64,000 nt of DNA from Odontesthes bonariensis (GCF_027942865.1 NC_134507.1:39714797-39778796); one strand, 5' to 3'; positions 35,675-48,765 are shown, counted from the stretch's first letter. The notes: generated by a model from the letters alone, not told the origin. A program made the numbers and translations.

Positions 35675-36043
35675 TCTTCCCAACTCTTGTGAAATAACAA
35701 AACCAGCGGTACATGGTGGTAGTTTCTGGGAGCCATTGTATTCTGACTTCTAAAATGGAACTATAATCTTTAGAAAAGACGCAGTTTATGAGCACGTCGT
35801 GGGATTGAGCTTCCCTGGTTTCTCTGTATGACCATGAACACCAAACTACACACAGAGAACAGAGGAGCTTGACAGACACACACTAAGTTATCTGAGAGTC
35901 CCATTTTCAGCTGCAGAGAACAATCACATCAGGGAAGTCGACGTGCAGGCTCAACATCAGCCTCTCAAGCCAACTCTCTGGTAAAATAGGGGCAACGTAT
36001 GGTTCCAGCACCTATGTAACACATATTTGTCACGGGGACTGTG

Positions 36044-36161
36044 GCTTACGGCCACACCGCCCTGAACACGCCCGATCTCGTCCGAACTCGGAAGCCAAGC
36101 AGGGTCGGGCCTGGTTAGTACTTGGATGGGAGACTGCTTGGGAATACCAGGTGCTGTAAGC
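36044..36161 (+). rRNA. 5S rRNA gene
   Basis: Array 2 copy, full length. Confidence 0.95.
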
Positions 36162-36776
36162 ATTTTTCTCTCTTGTCTTCTCTTCTCTCTGCATGTCTTT
36201 TGTTGAAACATCTGTTGATCACCCTGTGATCCATCTTGCTGATCCTGGATCTGCTAAGGTGTCCCAGGTCATGGTTGCCTTTGATCCTCATACATTTAAC
36301 TTTGTCCTGACAAAGGAGCAGTTCCAAAAAGTCAAACAGGGACTGCCTTTGCATTTGACGCAGTCAAACTGCATGCGCCTGGAGAAGCCAAAAGGCTTAC
36401 AGCACCTGGTATTCCCAGGCGGTCTCCCCATCCAAGTACTAACCAGGCCCGACTCTGCTTAGCTTCTGAGATAAAACTCTGGCTTTTAGTCTGCGAAAAG
36501 AGAGTGAAAGTGAACTCCACTTTGAGATGGCTCTGGGATTGGGCCGACTGGGAGAATTGCTTGAAAAAAACCTCTACACCCAATGAGCGGTCAGAACAAA
36601 GCCTCAAGACCCCTAGTCTTTTGCACAGAGTAAAAGACAAAGCAGCCATTGAATAGGGCCCGATTGTTCCTACCTGGTCGGCCGAGGAGCCAGCGTCTCA
36701 ACCAAGCAAAGCTCACCGTGGGGAAGGTGGCTATGCCAACTAGCCTGATGCACTGCTCCCGCAGTGTCAAATACTC

Positions 36777-36895
36777 GTACTCTGGTTTCTCTTCATAACG
36801 TACAAGTCTTTCGCCTTTTACTAAAGACTTCCGTGGAGAGCAGCATTAATGAGTTGTTTCTATTTTTGGAAGGCTTTGCCTTTGCGGGTGAAGCC
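36777..36895 (+). ncRNA. U5 snRNA gene
   Basis: Array 2 copy, as at 29953. Confidence 0.9.
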
Positions 36896-37194
36896 CATTC
36901 TGTCTGTGCAAAGGAAATCTTCTTGCTGTGCCAAGTGACTTCTCGGAGTAGAGTCACCTTATTTCTTGAGACCGTGCCCATGTTCAAAGCCTGGAGCGCT
37001 AAATTGTTGTTGTTTGAACGGTGCTCAGTGGAGCGGGCGGGAGTGCAAAGTTGTACCATCTGAAACGGCTGAAGAGTGCTCACTGCAGCGGGTGGGCGGA
37101 GGTGCAAAGTGACGCTTTGTAGGCAACAAAAGAGCACCGCCACAAGTGCGCATTGTGCCAGGAAGGGCTCTCGGACGTGAAACAGTGGAGGGTT

Positions 37195-37380
37195 ATCGCT
37201 TCTCGGCCTTTTGGCTAAGATCAAGTGTAGTATCTGTTCTTATCAGTTTAATATCTGATACGTCCTCTATATGAGGACTACATATTAAATGGATTTTTAG
37301 GCACAGGGGTTGAAAAAGGGGCTTGCTCCGTTCACTCCACGCATCGACCCGGTACTGCAGTGCCGCTGGGAACGGTGCAC
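37195..37380 (+). ncRNA. U2 snRNA gene
   Basis: Array 2 copy, as at 28665. Confidence 0.95.
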
Positions 37381-37749
37381 TCTTCCCAACTCTTGTGAAA
37401 TAACAAAACCAGCGGTACATGGTGGTAGTTTCTGGGAGCCATTGTATTCTGACTTCTAAAATGGAACTATAATCTTTAGAAAAGACGCAGTTTATGAGCA
37501 CGTCGTGGGATTGAGCTTCCCTGGTTTCTCTGTATGACCATGAACACCAAACTACACACAGAGAACAGAGGAGCTTGACAGACACACACTAAGTTATCTG
37601 AGAGTCCCATTTTCAGCTGCAGAGAACAATCACATCAGGGAAGTCGACGTGCAGGCTCAACATCAGCCTCTCAAGCCAACTCTCTGGTAAAATAGGGGCA
37701 ACGTATGGTTCCAGCACCTATGTAACACATATTTGTCACGGGGACTGTG

Positions 37750-37867
37750 GCTTACGGCCACACCGCCCTGAACACGCCCGATCTCGTCCGAACTCGGAAG
37801 CCAAGCAGGGTCGGGCCTGGTTAGTACTTGGATGGGAGACTGCTTGGGAATACCAGGTGCTGTAAGC
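37750..37867 (+). rRNA. 5S rRNA gene
   Basis: Array 2 copy, full length. Confidence 0.95.
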
Positions 37868-38482
37868 ATTTTTCTCTCTTGTCTTCTCTTCTCTCTGCAT
37901 GTCTTTTGTTGAAACATCTGTTGATCACCCTGTGATCCATCTTGCTGATCCTGGATCTGCTAAGGTGTCCCAGGTCATGGTTGCCTTTGATCCTCATACA
38001 TTTAACTTTGTCCTGACAAAGGAGCAGTTCCAAAAAGTCAAACAGGGACTGCCTTTGCATTTGACGCAGTCAAACTGCATGCGCCTGGAGAAGCCAAAAG
38101 GCTTACAGCACCTGGTATTCCCAGGCGGTCTCCCCATCCAAGTACTAACCAGGCCCGACTCTGCTTAGCTTCTGAGATAAAACTCTGGCTTTTAGTCTGC
38201 GAAAAGAGAGTGAAAGTGAACTCCACTTTGAGATGGCTCTGGGATTGGGCCGACTGGGAGAATTGCTTGAAAAAAACCTCTACACCCAATGAGCGGTCAG
38301 AACAAAGCCTCAAGACCCCTAGTCTTTTGCACAGAGTAAAAGACAAAGCAGCCATTGAATAGGGCCCGATTGTTCCTACCTGGTCGGCCGAGGAGCCAGC
38401 GTCTCAACCAAGCAAAGCTCACCGTGGGGAAGGTGGCTATGCCAACTAGCCTGATGCACTGCTCCCGCAGTGTCAAATACTC

Positions 38483-38601
38483 GTACTCTGGTTTCTCTTC
38501 ATAACGTACAAGTCTTTCGCCTTTTACTAAAGACTTCCGTGGAGAGCAGCATTAATGAGTTGTTTCTATTTTTGGAAGGCTTTGCCTTTGCGGGTGAAGC
38601 C
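38483..38601 (+). ncRNA. U5 snRNA gene
   Basis: Array 2 copy, as at 29953. Confidence 0.9.
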
Positions 38602-38900
38602 CATTCTGTCTGTGCAAAGGAAATCTTCTTGCTGTGCCAAGTGACTTCTCGGAGTAGAGTCACCTTATTTCTTGAGACCGTGCCCATGTTCAAAGCCTGG
38701 AGCGCTAAATTGTTGTTGTTTGAACGGTGCTCAGTGGAGCGGGCGGGAGTGCAAAGTTGTACCATCTGAAACGGCTGAAGAGTGCTCACTGCAGCGGGTG
38801 GGCGGAGGTGCAAAGTGACGCTTTGTAGGCAACAAAAGAGCACCGCCACAAGTGCGCATTGTGCCAGGAAGGGCTCTCGGACGTGAAACAGTGGAGGGTT

Positions 38901-39086
38901 ATCGCTTCTCGGCCTTTTGGCTAAGATCAAGTGTAGTATCTGTTCTTATCAGTTTAATATCTGATACGTCCTCTATATGAGGACTACATATTAAATGGAT
39001 TTTTAGGCACAGGGGTTGAAAAAGGGGCTTGCTCCGTTCACTCCACGCATCGACCCGGTACTGCAGTGCCGCTGGGAACGGTGCAC
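38901..39086 (+). ncRNA. U2 snRNA gene
   Basis: Array 2 copy, as at 28665. Confidence 0.95.
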
Positions 39087-39455
39087 TCTTCCCAACTCTT
39101 GTGAAATAACAAAACCAGCGGTACATGGTGGTAGTTTCTGGGAGCCATTGTATTCTGACTTCTAAAATGGAACTATAATCTTTAGAAAAGACGCAGTTTA
39201 TGAGCACGTCGTGGGATTGAGCTTCCCTGGTTTCTCTGTATGACCATGAACACCAAACTACACACAGAGAACAGAGGAGCTTGACAGACACACACTAAGT
39301 TATCTGAGAGTCCCATTTTCAGCTGCAGAGAACAATCACATCAGGGAAGTCGACGTGCAGGCTCAACATCAGCCTCTCAAGCCAACTCTCTGGTAAAATA
39401 GGGGCAACGTATGGTTCCAGCACCTATGTAACACATATTTGTCACGGGGACTGTG

Positions 39456-39573
39456 GCTTACGGCCACACCGCCCTGAACACGCCCGATCTCGTCCGAACT
39501 CGGAAGCCAAGCAGGGTCGGGCCTGGTTAGTACTTGGATGGGAGACCGCTTGGGAATACCAGGTGCTGTAAGC
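39456..39573 (+). rRNA. 5S rRNA gene, AGACCGC variant
   Basis: Has the array 1 base (AGACCGCTTGG) in box C, shared with the next copy. Confidence 0.95.
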
Positions 39574-40188
39574 ATTTTTCTCTCTTGTCTTCTCTTCTCT
39601 CTGCATGTCTTTTGTTGAAACATCTGTTGATCACCCTGTGATCCATCTTGCTGATCCTGGATCTGCTAAGGTGTCCCAGGTCATGGTTGCCTTTGATCCT
39701 CATACATTTAACTTTGTCCTGACAAAGGAGCAGTTCCAAAAAGTCAAACAGGGACTGCCTTTGCATTTGACGCAGTCAAACTGCATGCGCCTGGAGAAGC
39801 CAAAAGGCTTACAGCACCTGGTATTCCCAGGCGGTCTCCCCATCCAAGTACTAACCAGGCCCGACTCTGCTTAGCTTCTGAGATAAAACTCTGCCTTTTA
39901 GTCTGCGAAAAGAGAGTGAAAGTGAACTCCACTTTGAGATGGCTCTGGGATTGGGCCGACTGGGAGAATTGCTTGAAAAAAACCTCTACACCCAATGAGC
40001 GGTCAGAACAAAGCCTCAAGACCCCTAGTCTTTTGCACAGAGTAAAAGACAAAGCAGCCATTGAATAGGGCCCGATTGTTCCTACCTGGTCGGCCGAGGA
40101 GCCAGCGTCTCAACCAAGCAAAGCTCACCGTGGGGAAGGTGGCTATGCCAACTAGCCTGATGCACTGCTCCCGCAGTGTCAAATACTC

Positions 40189-40307
40189 GTACTCTGGTTT
40201 CTCTTCATAACGTACAAGTCTTTCGCCTTTTACTAAAGACTTCCGTGGAGAGCAGCATTAATGAGTTGTTTCTATTTTTGGAAGGCTTTGCCTTTGCGGG
40301 TGAAGCC
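40189..40307 (+). ncRNA. U5 snRNA gene
   Basis: Array 2 copy, as at 29953. Confidence 0.9.
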
Positions 40308-40606
40308 CATTCTGTCTGTGCAAAGGAAATCTTCTTGCTGTGCCAAGTGACTTCTCGGAGTAGAGTCACCTTATTTCTTGAGACCGTGCCCATGTTCAAA
40401 GCCTGGAGCGCTAAATTGTTGTTGTTTGAACGGTGCTCAGTGGAGCGGGCGGGAGTGCAAAGTTGTACCATCTGAAACGGCTGAAGAGTGCTCACTGCAG
40501 CGGGTGGGCGGAGGTGCAAAGTGACGCTTTGTAGGCAACAAAAGAGCACCGCCACAAGTGCGCATTGTGCCAGGAAGGGCTCTCGGACGTGAAACAGTGG
40601 AGGGTT

Positions 40607-40792
40607 ATCGCTTCTCGGCCTTTTGGCTAAGATCAAGTGTAGTATCTGTTCTTATCAGTTTAATATCTGATACGTCCTCTATATGAGGACTACATATTAA
40701 ATGGATTTTTAGGCACAGGGGTTGAAAAAGGGGCTTGCTCCGTTCACTCCACGCATCGACCCGGTACTGCAGTGCCGCCGGGAACGGTGCAC
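40607..40792 (+). ncRNA. U2 snRNA gene, CCGCCGG variant
   Basis: Second copy with CCGCCGGG, six units after the one at 30371. Confidence 0.95.
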
Positions 40793-41161
40793 TCTTCCCA
40801 ACTCTTGTGAAATAACAAAACCAGCGGTACATGGTGGTAGTTTCTGGGAGCCATTGTATTCTGACTTCTAAAATGGAACTGTAATCTTTAGAAAAGACGC
40901 AGTTTATGAGCACGTCGTGGGATTGAGCTTCCCTGGTTTCTCTGTATGACCATGAACACCAAACTACACACAGAGAACAGAGGAGCTTGACAGACACACA
41001 CTAAGTTATCTGAGAGTCCCATTTTCAGCTGCAGAGAACAATCACATCAGGGAAGTCGACGTGCAGGCTCAACATCAGCCTCTCAAGCCAACTCTCTGGT
41101 AAAATAGGGGCAACGTATGGTTCCAGCACCTATGTAACACATATTTGTCACGGGGACTGTG

Positions 41162-41279
41162 GCTTACGGCCACACCGCCCTGAACACGCCCGATCTCGTC
41201 CGAACTCGGAAGCCAAGCAGGGTCGGGCCTGGTTAGTACTTGGATGGGAGACCGCTTGGGAATACCAGGTGCTGTAAGC
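41162..41279 (+). rRNA. 5S rRNA gene, AGACCGC variant
   Basis: Same box C variant as at 39456. Confidence 0.95.
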
Positions 41280-41457
41280 ATTTTTCTCTCTTGTCTTCTC
41301 TTCTCTCTGCATGTCTTTTGTTGAAACATCTGTTGATCACCCTGTGATCCATCTTGCTGATCCTGGATCTGCTAAGGTGTCCCAGGTCATGGTTGCCTTT
41401 GATCCTCATACATTGAACTTTGTCCTGACAAAGGAGCAGTTCCAAAAAGTCAAACAG

Positions 41458-41509
41458 GGACTGCCTTTGCATTTGACGCAGTCGGACTGCCTTTGCATTT
41501 GACGCAGTC
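41458..41509 (+). repeat. 26-bp tandem duplication in one unit
   Basis: GGACTGCCTTTGCATTTGAC plus GCAGTC occurs twice in a row; it occurs once in all other units. Confidence 0.95.
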
Positions 41510-41920
41510 AAACTGCATGCGCCTGGAGAAGCCAAAAGGCTTACAGCACCTGGTATTCCCAGGCGGTCTCCCCATCCAAGTACTAACCAGGCCCGACTCT
41601 GCTTAGCTTCTGAGATAAAACTCTGGCTTTTAGTCTGCGAAAAGAGAGTGAAAGTGAACTCCACTTTGAGATGGCTCTGGGATTGGGCCGACTGGGAGAA
41701 TTGCTTGAAAAAAACCTCTACACCCAATGAGCGGTCAGAACAAAGCCTCAAGACCCCTAGTCTTTTGCACAGAGTAAAAGACAAAGCAGCCATTGAATAG
41801 GGCCCGATTGTTCCTACCTGGTCGGCCGAGGAGCCAGCGTCTCAACCAAGCAAAGCTCACCGTGGGGAAGGTGGCTATGCCAACTAGCCTGATGCACTGC
41901 TCCCGCAGTGTCAAATACTC

Positions 41921-42039
41921 GTACTCTGGTTTCTCTTCATAACGTACAAGTCTTTCGCCTTTTACTAAAGACTTCCGTGGAGAGCAGCATTAATGAGTTG
42001 TTTCTATTTTTGGAAGGCTTTGCCTTTGCGGGTGAAGCC
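41921..42039 (+). ncRNA. U5 snRNA gene
   Basis: Array 2 copy following the unit with the 26-bp duplication. Confidence 0.9.
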
Positions 42040-42338
42040 CATTCTGTCTGTGCAAAGGAAATCTTCTTGCTGTGCCAAGTGACTTCTCGGAGTAGAGTCA
42101 CCTTATTTCTTGAGACCGTGCCCATGTTCAAAGCCTGGAGCGCTAAATTGTTGTTGTTTGAACGGTGCTCAGTGGAGCGGGCGGGAGTGCAAAGTTGTAC
42201 CATCTGAAACGGCTGAAGAGTGCTCACTGCAGCGGGTGGGCGGAGGTGCAAAGTGACGCTTTGTAGGCAACAAAAGAGCACCGCCACAAGTGCGCATTGT
42301 GCCAGGAAGGGCTCTCGGACGTGAAACAGTGGAGGGTT

Positions 42339-42524
42339 ATCGCTTCTCGGCCTTTTGGCTAAGATCAAGTGTAGTATCTGTTCTTATCAGTTTAATATCT
42401 GATACGTCCTCTATATGAGGACTACATATTAAATGGATTTTTAGGCACAGGGGTTGAAAAAGGGGCTTGCTCCGTTCACTCCACGCATCGACCCGGTACT
42501 GCAGTGCCGCTGGGAACGGTGCAC
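42339..42524 (+). ncRNA. U2 snRNA gene
   Basis: Array 2 copy, as at 28665. Confidence 0.95.
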
Positions 42525-42893
42525 TCTTCCCAACTCTTGTGAAATAACAAAACCAGCGGTACATGGTGGTAGTTTCTGGGAGCCATTGTATTCTGACTTC
42601 TAAAATGGAACTATAATCTTTAGAAAAGACGCAGTTTATGAGCACGTCGTGGGATTGAGCTTCCCTGGTTTCTCTGTATGACCATGAACACCAAACTACA
42701 CACAGAGAACAGAGGAGCTTGACAGACACACACTAAGTTATCTGAGAGTCCCATTTTCAGCTGCAGAGAACAATCACATCAGGGAAGTCGACGTGCAGGC
42801 TCAACATCAGCCTCTCAAGCCAACTCTCTGGTAAAATAGGGGCAACGTATGGTTCCAGCACCTATGTAACACATATTTGTCACGGGGACTGTG

Positions 42894-43011
42894 GCTTACG
42901 GCCACACCGCCCTGAACACGCCCGATCTCGTCCGAACTCGGAAGCCAAGCAGGGTCGGGCCTGGTTAGTACTTGGATGGGAGACTGCTTGGGAATACCAG
43001 GTGCTGTAAGC
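42894..43011 (+). rRNA. 5S rRNA gene
   Basis: Array 2 copy, full length. Confidence 0.95.
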
Positions 43012-43626
43012 ATTTTTCTCTCTTGTCTTCTCTTCTCTCTGCATGTCTTTTGTTGAAACATCTGTTGATCACCCTGTGATCCATCTTGCTGATCCTGGAT
43101 CTGCTAAGGTGTCCCAGGTCATGGTTGCCTTTGATCCTCATACATTTAACTTTGTCCTGACAAAGGAGCAGTTCCAAAAAGTCAAACAGGGACTGCCTTT
43201 GCATTTGACGCAGTCAAACTGCATGCGCCTGGAGAAGCCAAAAGGCTTACAGCACCTGGTATTCCCAGGCGGTCTCCCCATCCAAGTACTAACCAGGCCC
43301 GACTCTGCTTAGCTTCTGAGATAAAACTCTGGCTTTTAGTCTGCGAAAAGAGAGTGAAAGTGAACTCCACTATGAGATGGCTCTGGGATTGGGCCGACTG
43401 GGAGAATTGCTTGAAAAAAACCTCTACACCCAATGAGCGGTCAGAACAAAGCCTCAAGACCCCTAGTCTTTTGCACAGAGTAAAAGACAAAGCAGCCATT
43501 GAATAGGGCCCGATTGTTCCTACCTGGTCGGCCGAGGAGCCAGCGTCTCAACCAAGCAAAGCTCACCGTGGGGAAGGTGGCTATGCCAACTAGCCTGATG
43601 CACTGCTCCCGCAGTGTCAAATACTC

Positions 43627-43745
43627 GTACTCTGGTTTCTCTTCATAACGTACAAGTCTTTCGCCTTTTACTAAAGACTTCCGTGGAGAGCAGCATTAAT
43701 GAGTTGTTTCTATTTTTGGAAGGCTTTGCCTTTGCGGGTGAAGCC
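43627..43745 (+). ncRNA. U5 snRNA gene
   Basis: Array 2 copy, as at 29953. Confidence 0.9.
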
Positions 43746-44044
43746 CATTCTGTCTGTGCAAAGGAAATCTTCTTGCTGTGCCAAGTGACTTCTCGGAGTA
43801 GAGTCACCTTATTTCTTGAGACCGTGCCCATGTTCAAAGCCTGGAGCGCTAAATTGTTGTTGTTTGAACGGTGCTCAGTGGAGCGGGCGGGAGTGCAAAG
43901 TTGTACCATCTGAAACGGCTGAAGAGTGCTCACTGCAGCGGGTGGGCGGAGGTGCAAAGTGACGCTTTGTAGGCAACAAAAGAGCACCGCCACAAGTGCG
44001 CATTGTGCCAGGAAGGGCTCTCGGACGTGAAACAGTGGAGGGTT

Positions 44045-44230
44045 ATCGCTTCTCGGCCTTTTGGCTAAGATCAAGTGTAGTATCTGTTCTTATCAGTTTA
44101 ATATCTGATACGTCCTCTATATGAGGACTACATATTAAATGGATTTTTAGGCACAGGGGTTGAAAAAGGGGCTTGCTCCGTTCACTCCACGCATCGACCC
44201 GGTACTGCAGTGCCGCTGGGAACGGTGCAC
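44045..44230 (+). ncRNA. U2 snRNA gene
   Basis: Array 2 copy; a single base is missing 130 bp downstream in the spacer. Confidence 0.95.
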
Positions 44231-44598
44231 TCTTCCCAACTCTTGTGAAATAACAAAACCAGCGGTACATGGTGGTAGTTTCTGGGAGCCATTGTATTCT
44301 GACTTCTAAAATGGAACTATAATCTTTAGAAAAGACGCAGTTTATGAGCACGTCGTGGGATTAGCTTCCCTGGTTTCTCTGTATGACCATGAACACCAAA
44401 CTACACACAGAGAACAGAGGAGCTTGACAGACACACACTAAGTTATCTGAGAGTCCCATTTTCAGCTGCAGAGAACAATCACATCAGGGAAGTCGACGTG
44501 CAGGCTCAACATCAGCCTCTCAAGCCAACTCTCTGGTAAAATAGGGGCAACGTATGGTTCCAGCACCTATGTAACACATATTTGTCACGGGGACTGTG

Positions 44599-44716
44599 GC
44601 TTACGGCCACACCGCCCTGAACACGCCCGATCTCGTCCGAACTCGGAAGCCAAGCAGGGTCGGGCCTGGTTAGTACTTGGATGGGAGACTGCTTGGGAAT
44701 ACCAGGTGCTGTAAGC
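44599..44716 (+). rRNA. 5S rRNA gene
   Basis: Array 2 copy, full length. Confidence 0.95.
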
Positions 44717-45331
44717 ATTTTTCTCTCTTGTCTTCTCTTCTCTCTGCATGTCTTTTGTTGAAACATCTGTTGATCACCCTGTGATCCATCTTGCTGATCC
44801 TGGATCTGCTAAGGTGTCCCAGGTCATGGTTGCCTTTGATCCTCATACATTTAACTTTGTCCTGACAAAGGAGCAGTTCCAAAAAGTCAAACAGGGACTG
44901 CCTTTGCATTTGACGCAGTCAAACTGCATGCGCCTGGAGAAGCCAAAAGGCTTACAGCACCTGGTATTCCCAGGCGGTCTCCCCATCCAAGTACTAACCA
45001 GGCCCGACTCTGCTTAGCTTCTGAGATAAAACTCTGGCTTTTAGTCTGCGAAAAGAGAGTGAAAGTGAACTCCACTTTGAGATGGCTCTGGGATTGGGCC
45101 GACTGGGAGAATTGCTTGAAAAAAACCTCTACACCCAATGAGCGGTCAGAACAAAGCCTCAAGACCCCTAGTCTTTTGCACAGAGTAAAAGACAAAGCAG
45201 CCATTGAATAGGGCCCGATTGTTCCTACCTGGTCGGCCGAGGAGCCAGCGTCTCAACCAAGCAAAGCTCACCGTGGGGAAGGTGGCTATGCCAACTAGCC
45301 TGATGCACTGCTCCCGCAGTGTCAAATACTC

Positions 45332-45450
45332 GTACTCTGGTTTCTCTTCATAACGTACAAGTCTTTCGCCTTTTACTAAAGACTTCCGTGGAGAGCAGCA
45401 TTAATGAGTTGTTTCTATTTTTGGAAGGCTTTGCCTTTGCGGGTGAAGCC
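45332..45450 (+). ncRNA. U5 snRNA gene
   Basis: Array 2 copy, as at 29953. Confidence 0.9.
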
Positions 45451-45749
45451 CATTCTGTCTGTGCAAAGGAAATCTTCTTGCTGTGCCAAGTGACTTCTCG
45501 GAGTAGAGTCACCTTATTTCTTGAGACCGTGCCCATGTTCAAAGCCTGGAGCGCTAAATTGTTGTTGTTTGAACGGTGCTCAGTGGAGCGGGCGGGAGTG
45601 CAAAGTTGTACCATCTGAAACGGCTGAAGAGTGCTCACTGCAGCGGGTGGGCGGAGGTGCAAAGTGACGCTTTGTAGGCAAAAAAAGAGCACCGCCACAA
45701 GTGCGCATTGTGCCAGGAAGGGCTCTCGGACGTGAAACAGTGGAGGGTT

Positions 45750-45935
45750 ATCGCTTCTCGGCCTTTTGGCTAAGATCAAGTGTAGTATCTGTTCTTATCA
45801 GTTTAATATCTGATACGTCCTCTATATGAGGACTACGTATTAAATGGATTTTTAGGCACAGGGGTTGAAAAAGGGGCTTGCTCCGTTCACTCCACGCATC
45901 GACCCGGTACTGCAGTGCCGCCGGGAACGGTGCAC
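45750..45935 (+). ncRNA. U2 snRNA gene, edge subtype
   Basis: CCGCCGGG type with a private change ACTACGTATTAAATGG (G for A) just before the Sm site. Confidence 0.95.
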
Positions 45936-46304
45936 TCTTCCCAACTCTTGTGAAATAACAAAACCAGCGGTACATGGTGGTAGTTTCAGGGAGCCATTGT
46001 ATTCTGACTTCTAAAATGGAACTGTAATCTTTAGAAAAGACGCAGTTTATGAGCACGTCGTGGGATTGAGCTTCCCTGGTTTCTCTGTATGACCATGAAC
46101 ACCAAACTACACACAGAGAACAGAGGAGCTTGACAGACACACACTAAGTTATCTGAGAGTCCCATTTTCAGCTGCAGAGAACAATCACATCAGGGAAGTC
46201 GACGTGCAGGCTCAACATCAGCCTCTCAAGCCAACTCTCTGGTAAAATAGGGGCAACGTATGGTTCCAGCACCTATGTAACACATATTTGTCACGGGGAC
46301 TGTG

Positions 46305-46422
46305 GCTTACGGCCACACCGCCCTGAACACGCCCGATCTCGTCCGAACTCGGAAGCCAAGCAGGGTCGGGCCTGGTTAGTACTTGGATGGGAGACTGCTT
46401 GGGAATACCAGGTGCTGTAAGC
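46305..46422 (+). rRNA. 5S rRNA gene
   Basis: Array 2 copy, full length; last before the LINE. Confidence 0.95.
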
Positions 46423-47037
46423 ATTTTTCTCTCTTGTCTTCTCTTCTCTCTGCATGTCTTTTGTTGAAACATCTGTTGATCACCCTGTGATCCATCTTGC
46501 TGATCCTGGATCTGCTAAGGTGTCCCAGGTCATGGTTGCCTTTGATCCTCATACATTGAACTTTGTCCTGACAAAGGAGCAGTTCCAAAAAGTCAAACAG
46601 GGACTGCCTTTGCATTTGACGCAGTCAAACTGCATGCGCCTGGAGAAGCCAAAAGGCTTACAGCACCTGGTATTCCCAGGCGGTCTCCCCATCCAAGTAC
46701 TAACCAGGCCCGACTCTGCTTAGCTTCTGAGATAAAACTCTGGCTTTTAGTCTGCGAAAAGAGAGTGAAAGTGAACTCCACTTTGAGATGGCTCTGGGAT
46801 TGGGCCGACTGGGAGAATTGCTTGAAAAAAACCTCTACACCCAATGAGCGGTCAGAACAAAGCCTCAAGACCCCTAGTCTTTTGCACAGAGTAAAAGACA
46901 AAGCAGCCATTGAATAGGGCCCGATTGTTCCTACCTGGTCGGCCGAGGAGCCAGCGTCTCAACCAAGCAAAGCTCACCGTGGGGAAGGTGGCTATGCCAA
47001 CTAGCCTGATGCACTGCTCCCGCAGTGTCAAATACTC

Positions 47038-47156
47038 GTACTCTGGTTTCTCTTCATAACGTACAAGTCTTTCGCCTTTTACTAAAGACTTCCGTGGAGA
47101 GCAGCATTAATGAGTTGTTTCTATTTTTGGAAGGCTTTGCCTTTGCGGGTGAAGCC
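47038..47156 (+). ncRNA. U5 snRNA gene upstream of the LINE
   Basis: Intact U5 whose downstream U2 neighbour is destroyed by the retrotransposon at 47435. Confidence 0.9.
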
Positions 47157-47441
47157 CATTCTGTCTGTGCAAAGGAAATCTTCTTGCTGTGCCAAGTGAC
47201 TTCTCGGAGTAGAGTCACCTTATTTCTTGAGACCGTGCCCATGTTCAAAGCCTGGAGCGCTAAATTGTTGTTGTTTGAACGGTGCTCAGTGGAGCGGGCG
47301 GGAGTGCAAAGTTGTACCATCTGAAACGGCTGAAGAGTGCTCACTGCAGCGGGTGGGCGGAGGTGCAAAGTGACGCTTTGTAGGCAAAAAAAGAGCACCG
47401 CCACAAGTGCGCATTGTGCCAGGAAGGGCTCTCGAACTGTT

Positions 47442-47493
47442 TGTGGTGCCTCCATCATGTCGGCAAACTATACTGGCATGAGGAGGCACCACA
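47442..47493 (+). other. Hairpin over the ORF1 start codon
   Basis: TGTGGTGCCTCC-A-TCATG (47442-47459) pairs with CATGAGGAGGCACCACA (47477-47493): 17 base pairs with one bulged A and a 17-nt loop. The ATG of ORF1 is the end of the left arm. Confidence 0.8.
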
Positions 47494-48765
47494 GCGCTAG
47501 ATTTTTATTTAAAGAAAAAGAAGGAAAGCTTATAGAGATGTCCAGATTGGACTTCTCTCGGAAGCTAATTCAAAACATATTGAACTTCAAGCCAGACGAT
47601 TTGAATTGCATCCTGTCATTGCCTTTTAACAAAGGTTTCGATGTAAGTTTTCGCACTGCAGCTTTGCTGCAGGAGTTTTGGATGAGATTTGGTAATGTGC
47701 AAGCCCAGTTTTCTGCGTTTACTGTTGAGAAACTTACTGACAATACTCTGAAGACAGTAATTGTCAGAATGTTCAATGAAATGGTGAACGCAGAAGATAT
47801 CTGTATATGGTTGGGAAGATTCTGTACTGTTAAAGGCCAGGCAATGAAGGGATGTCGACGGCATCTGAAAGTGCGCCTGGAGGGTCCCCATCCAACAATG
47901 GCAAGACCCCCAGGGCTTCCAGGGCCTGAAACATCTCCCATCAATGATTGTCTTGGGAGAAAACAGAGGCTACATCCACTACCAGGGACAGCCCAAACTC
48001 TGCCGCAAATGTGGGGAGCACGGGCACCTGGTGGAGGCCTGCACGAAGGTGTTTTGTGTCAAATGTAGAGGAATCGGTCACACCTTCGAAGAGTGTACGA
48101 ATGGCAGAAAGTGCAATCTCTGTGGAGAATCAAACCACCTCTTCAGAGATTGCCCAAAATCCTTTGCCAACAAATTGAAATCCAAAAAAACGCGGGAAGG
48201 AAATGGAGGGCAGACCGAGGCAGTTAACGAGCTACTTGAAACAGCTGGGCTGGAAAATTCAAACTTCCCGCCAAAATCCCTGAATGGTGGACAGCAGTCA
48301 GGTGAGGCCGAGGAGGGGGAGGGGCCTGCTACACCCCCACCAATGGAGAGTTCTGGAGAGGAGGAGGAGGAGGTGGTGCAGGCAGAAGGCGGAGCTAGTT
48401 CAGAATGTGAAGAAGTCCAATCACAGGATGATAGCGAGGATGCCTCCCTCCCAGATGCCCAGCAAACAAAGAGGCTTGCATCAGAATTGTCCTCTGATTC
48501 TCCTATAGTCTCAGAGAAGAGGGGAAGAGCTGGGACTACCTCAGACAGTTCATCTGTGGAGGAGCCCAGAGTCTTCCCCTCCAATTCACCAAATGAGGTC
48601 TCTTTTTTAAATGTAGTTCTGCAATCAACCCCTAGAGACTCAAAGTTTAACAAAACCTTGCAACAGAGGCCAACCCCCAGAGTCCGACCGGGGAATAGAG
48701 CTCAACACCCTCGCCTCTCACCTGTAGAAGTGAAGGAAGAGCTCCGTTCACAAGAAATTACATAA
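47457..48765 (+). pseudogene. LINE ORF1 (RNA-binding protein), frameshifted
   Basis: ORF1 proteins of L1/Tx1 elements coat the element RNA. The first part reads from ATG 47457 in one frame ([20 protein letters not shown]) to about 47850. The remainder is in another frame to the stop at 48765. That second part holds three CX2CX4HX4C zinc knuckles at 48001-48153, then an acidic, serine-rich tail. A frame change near 47850 and a TGA at 47866, where the family probably has Trp, separate the halves. The start is chosen as the first ATG in the element; it lies within a predicted hairpin. Confidence 0.8.
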
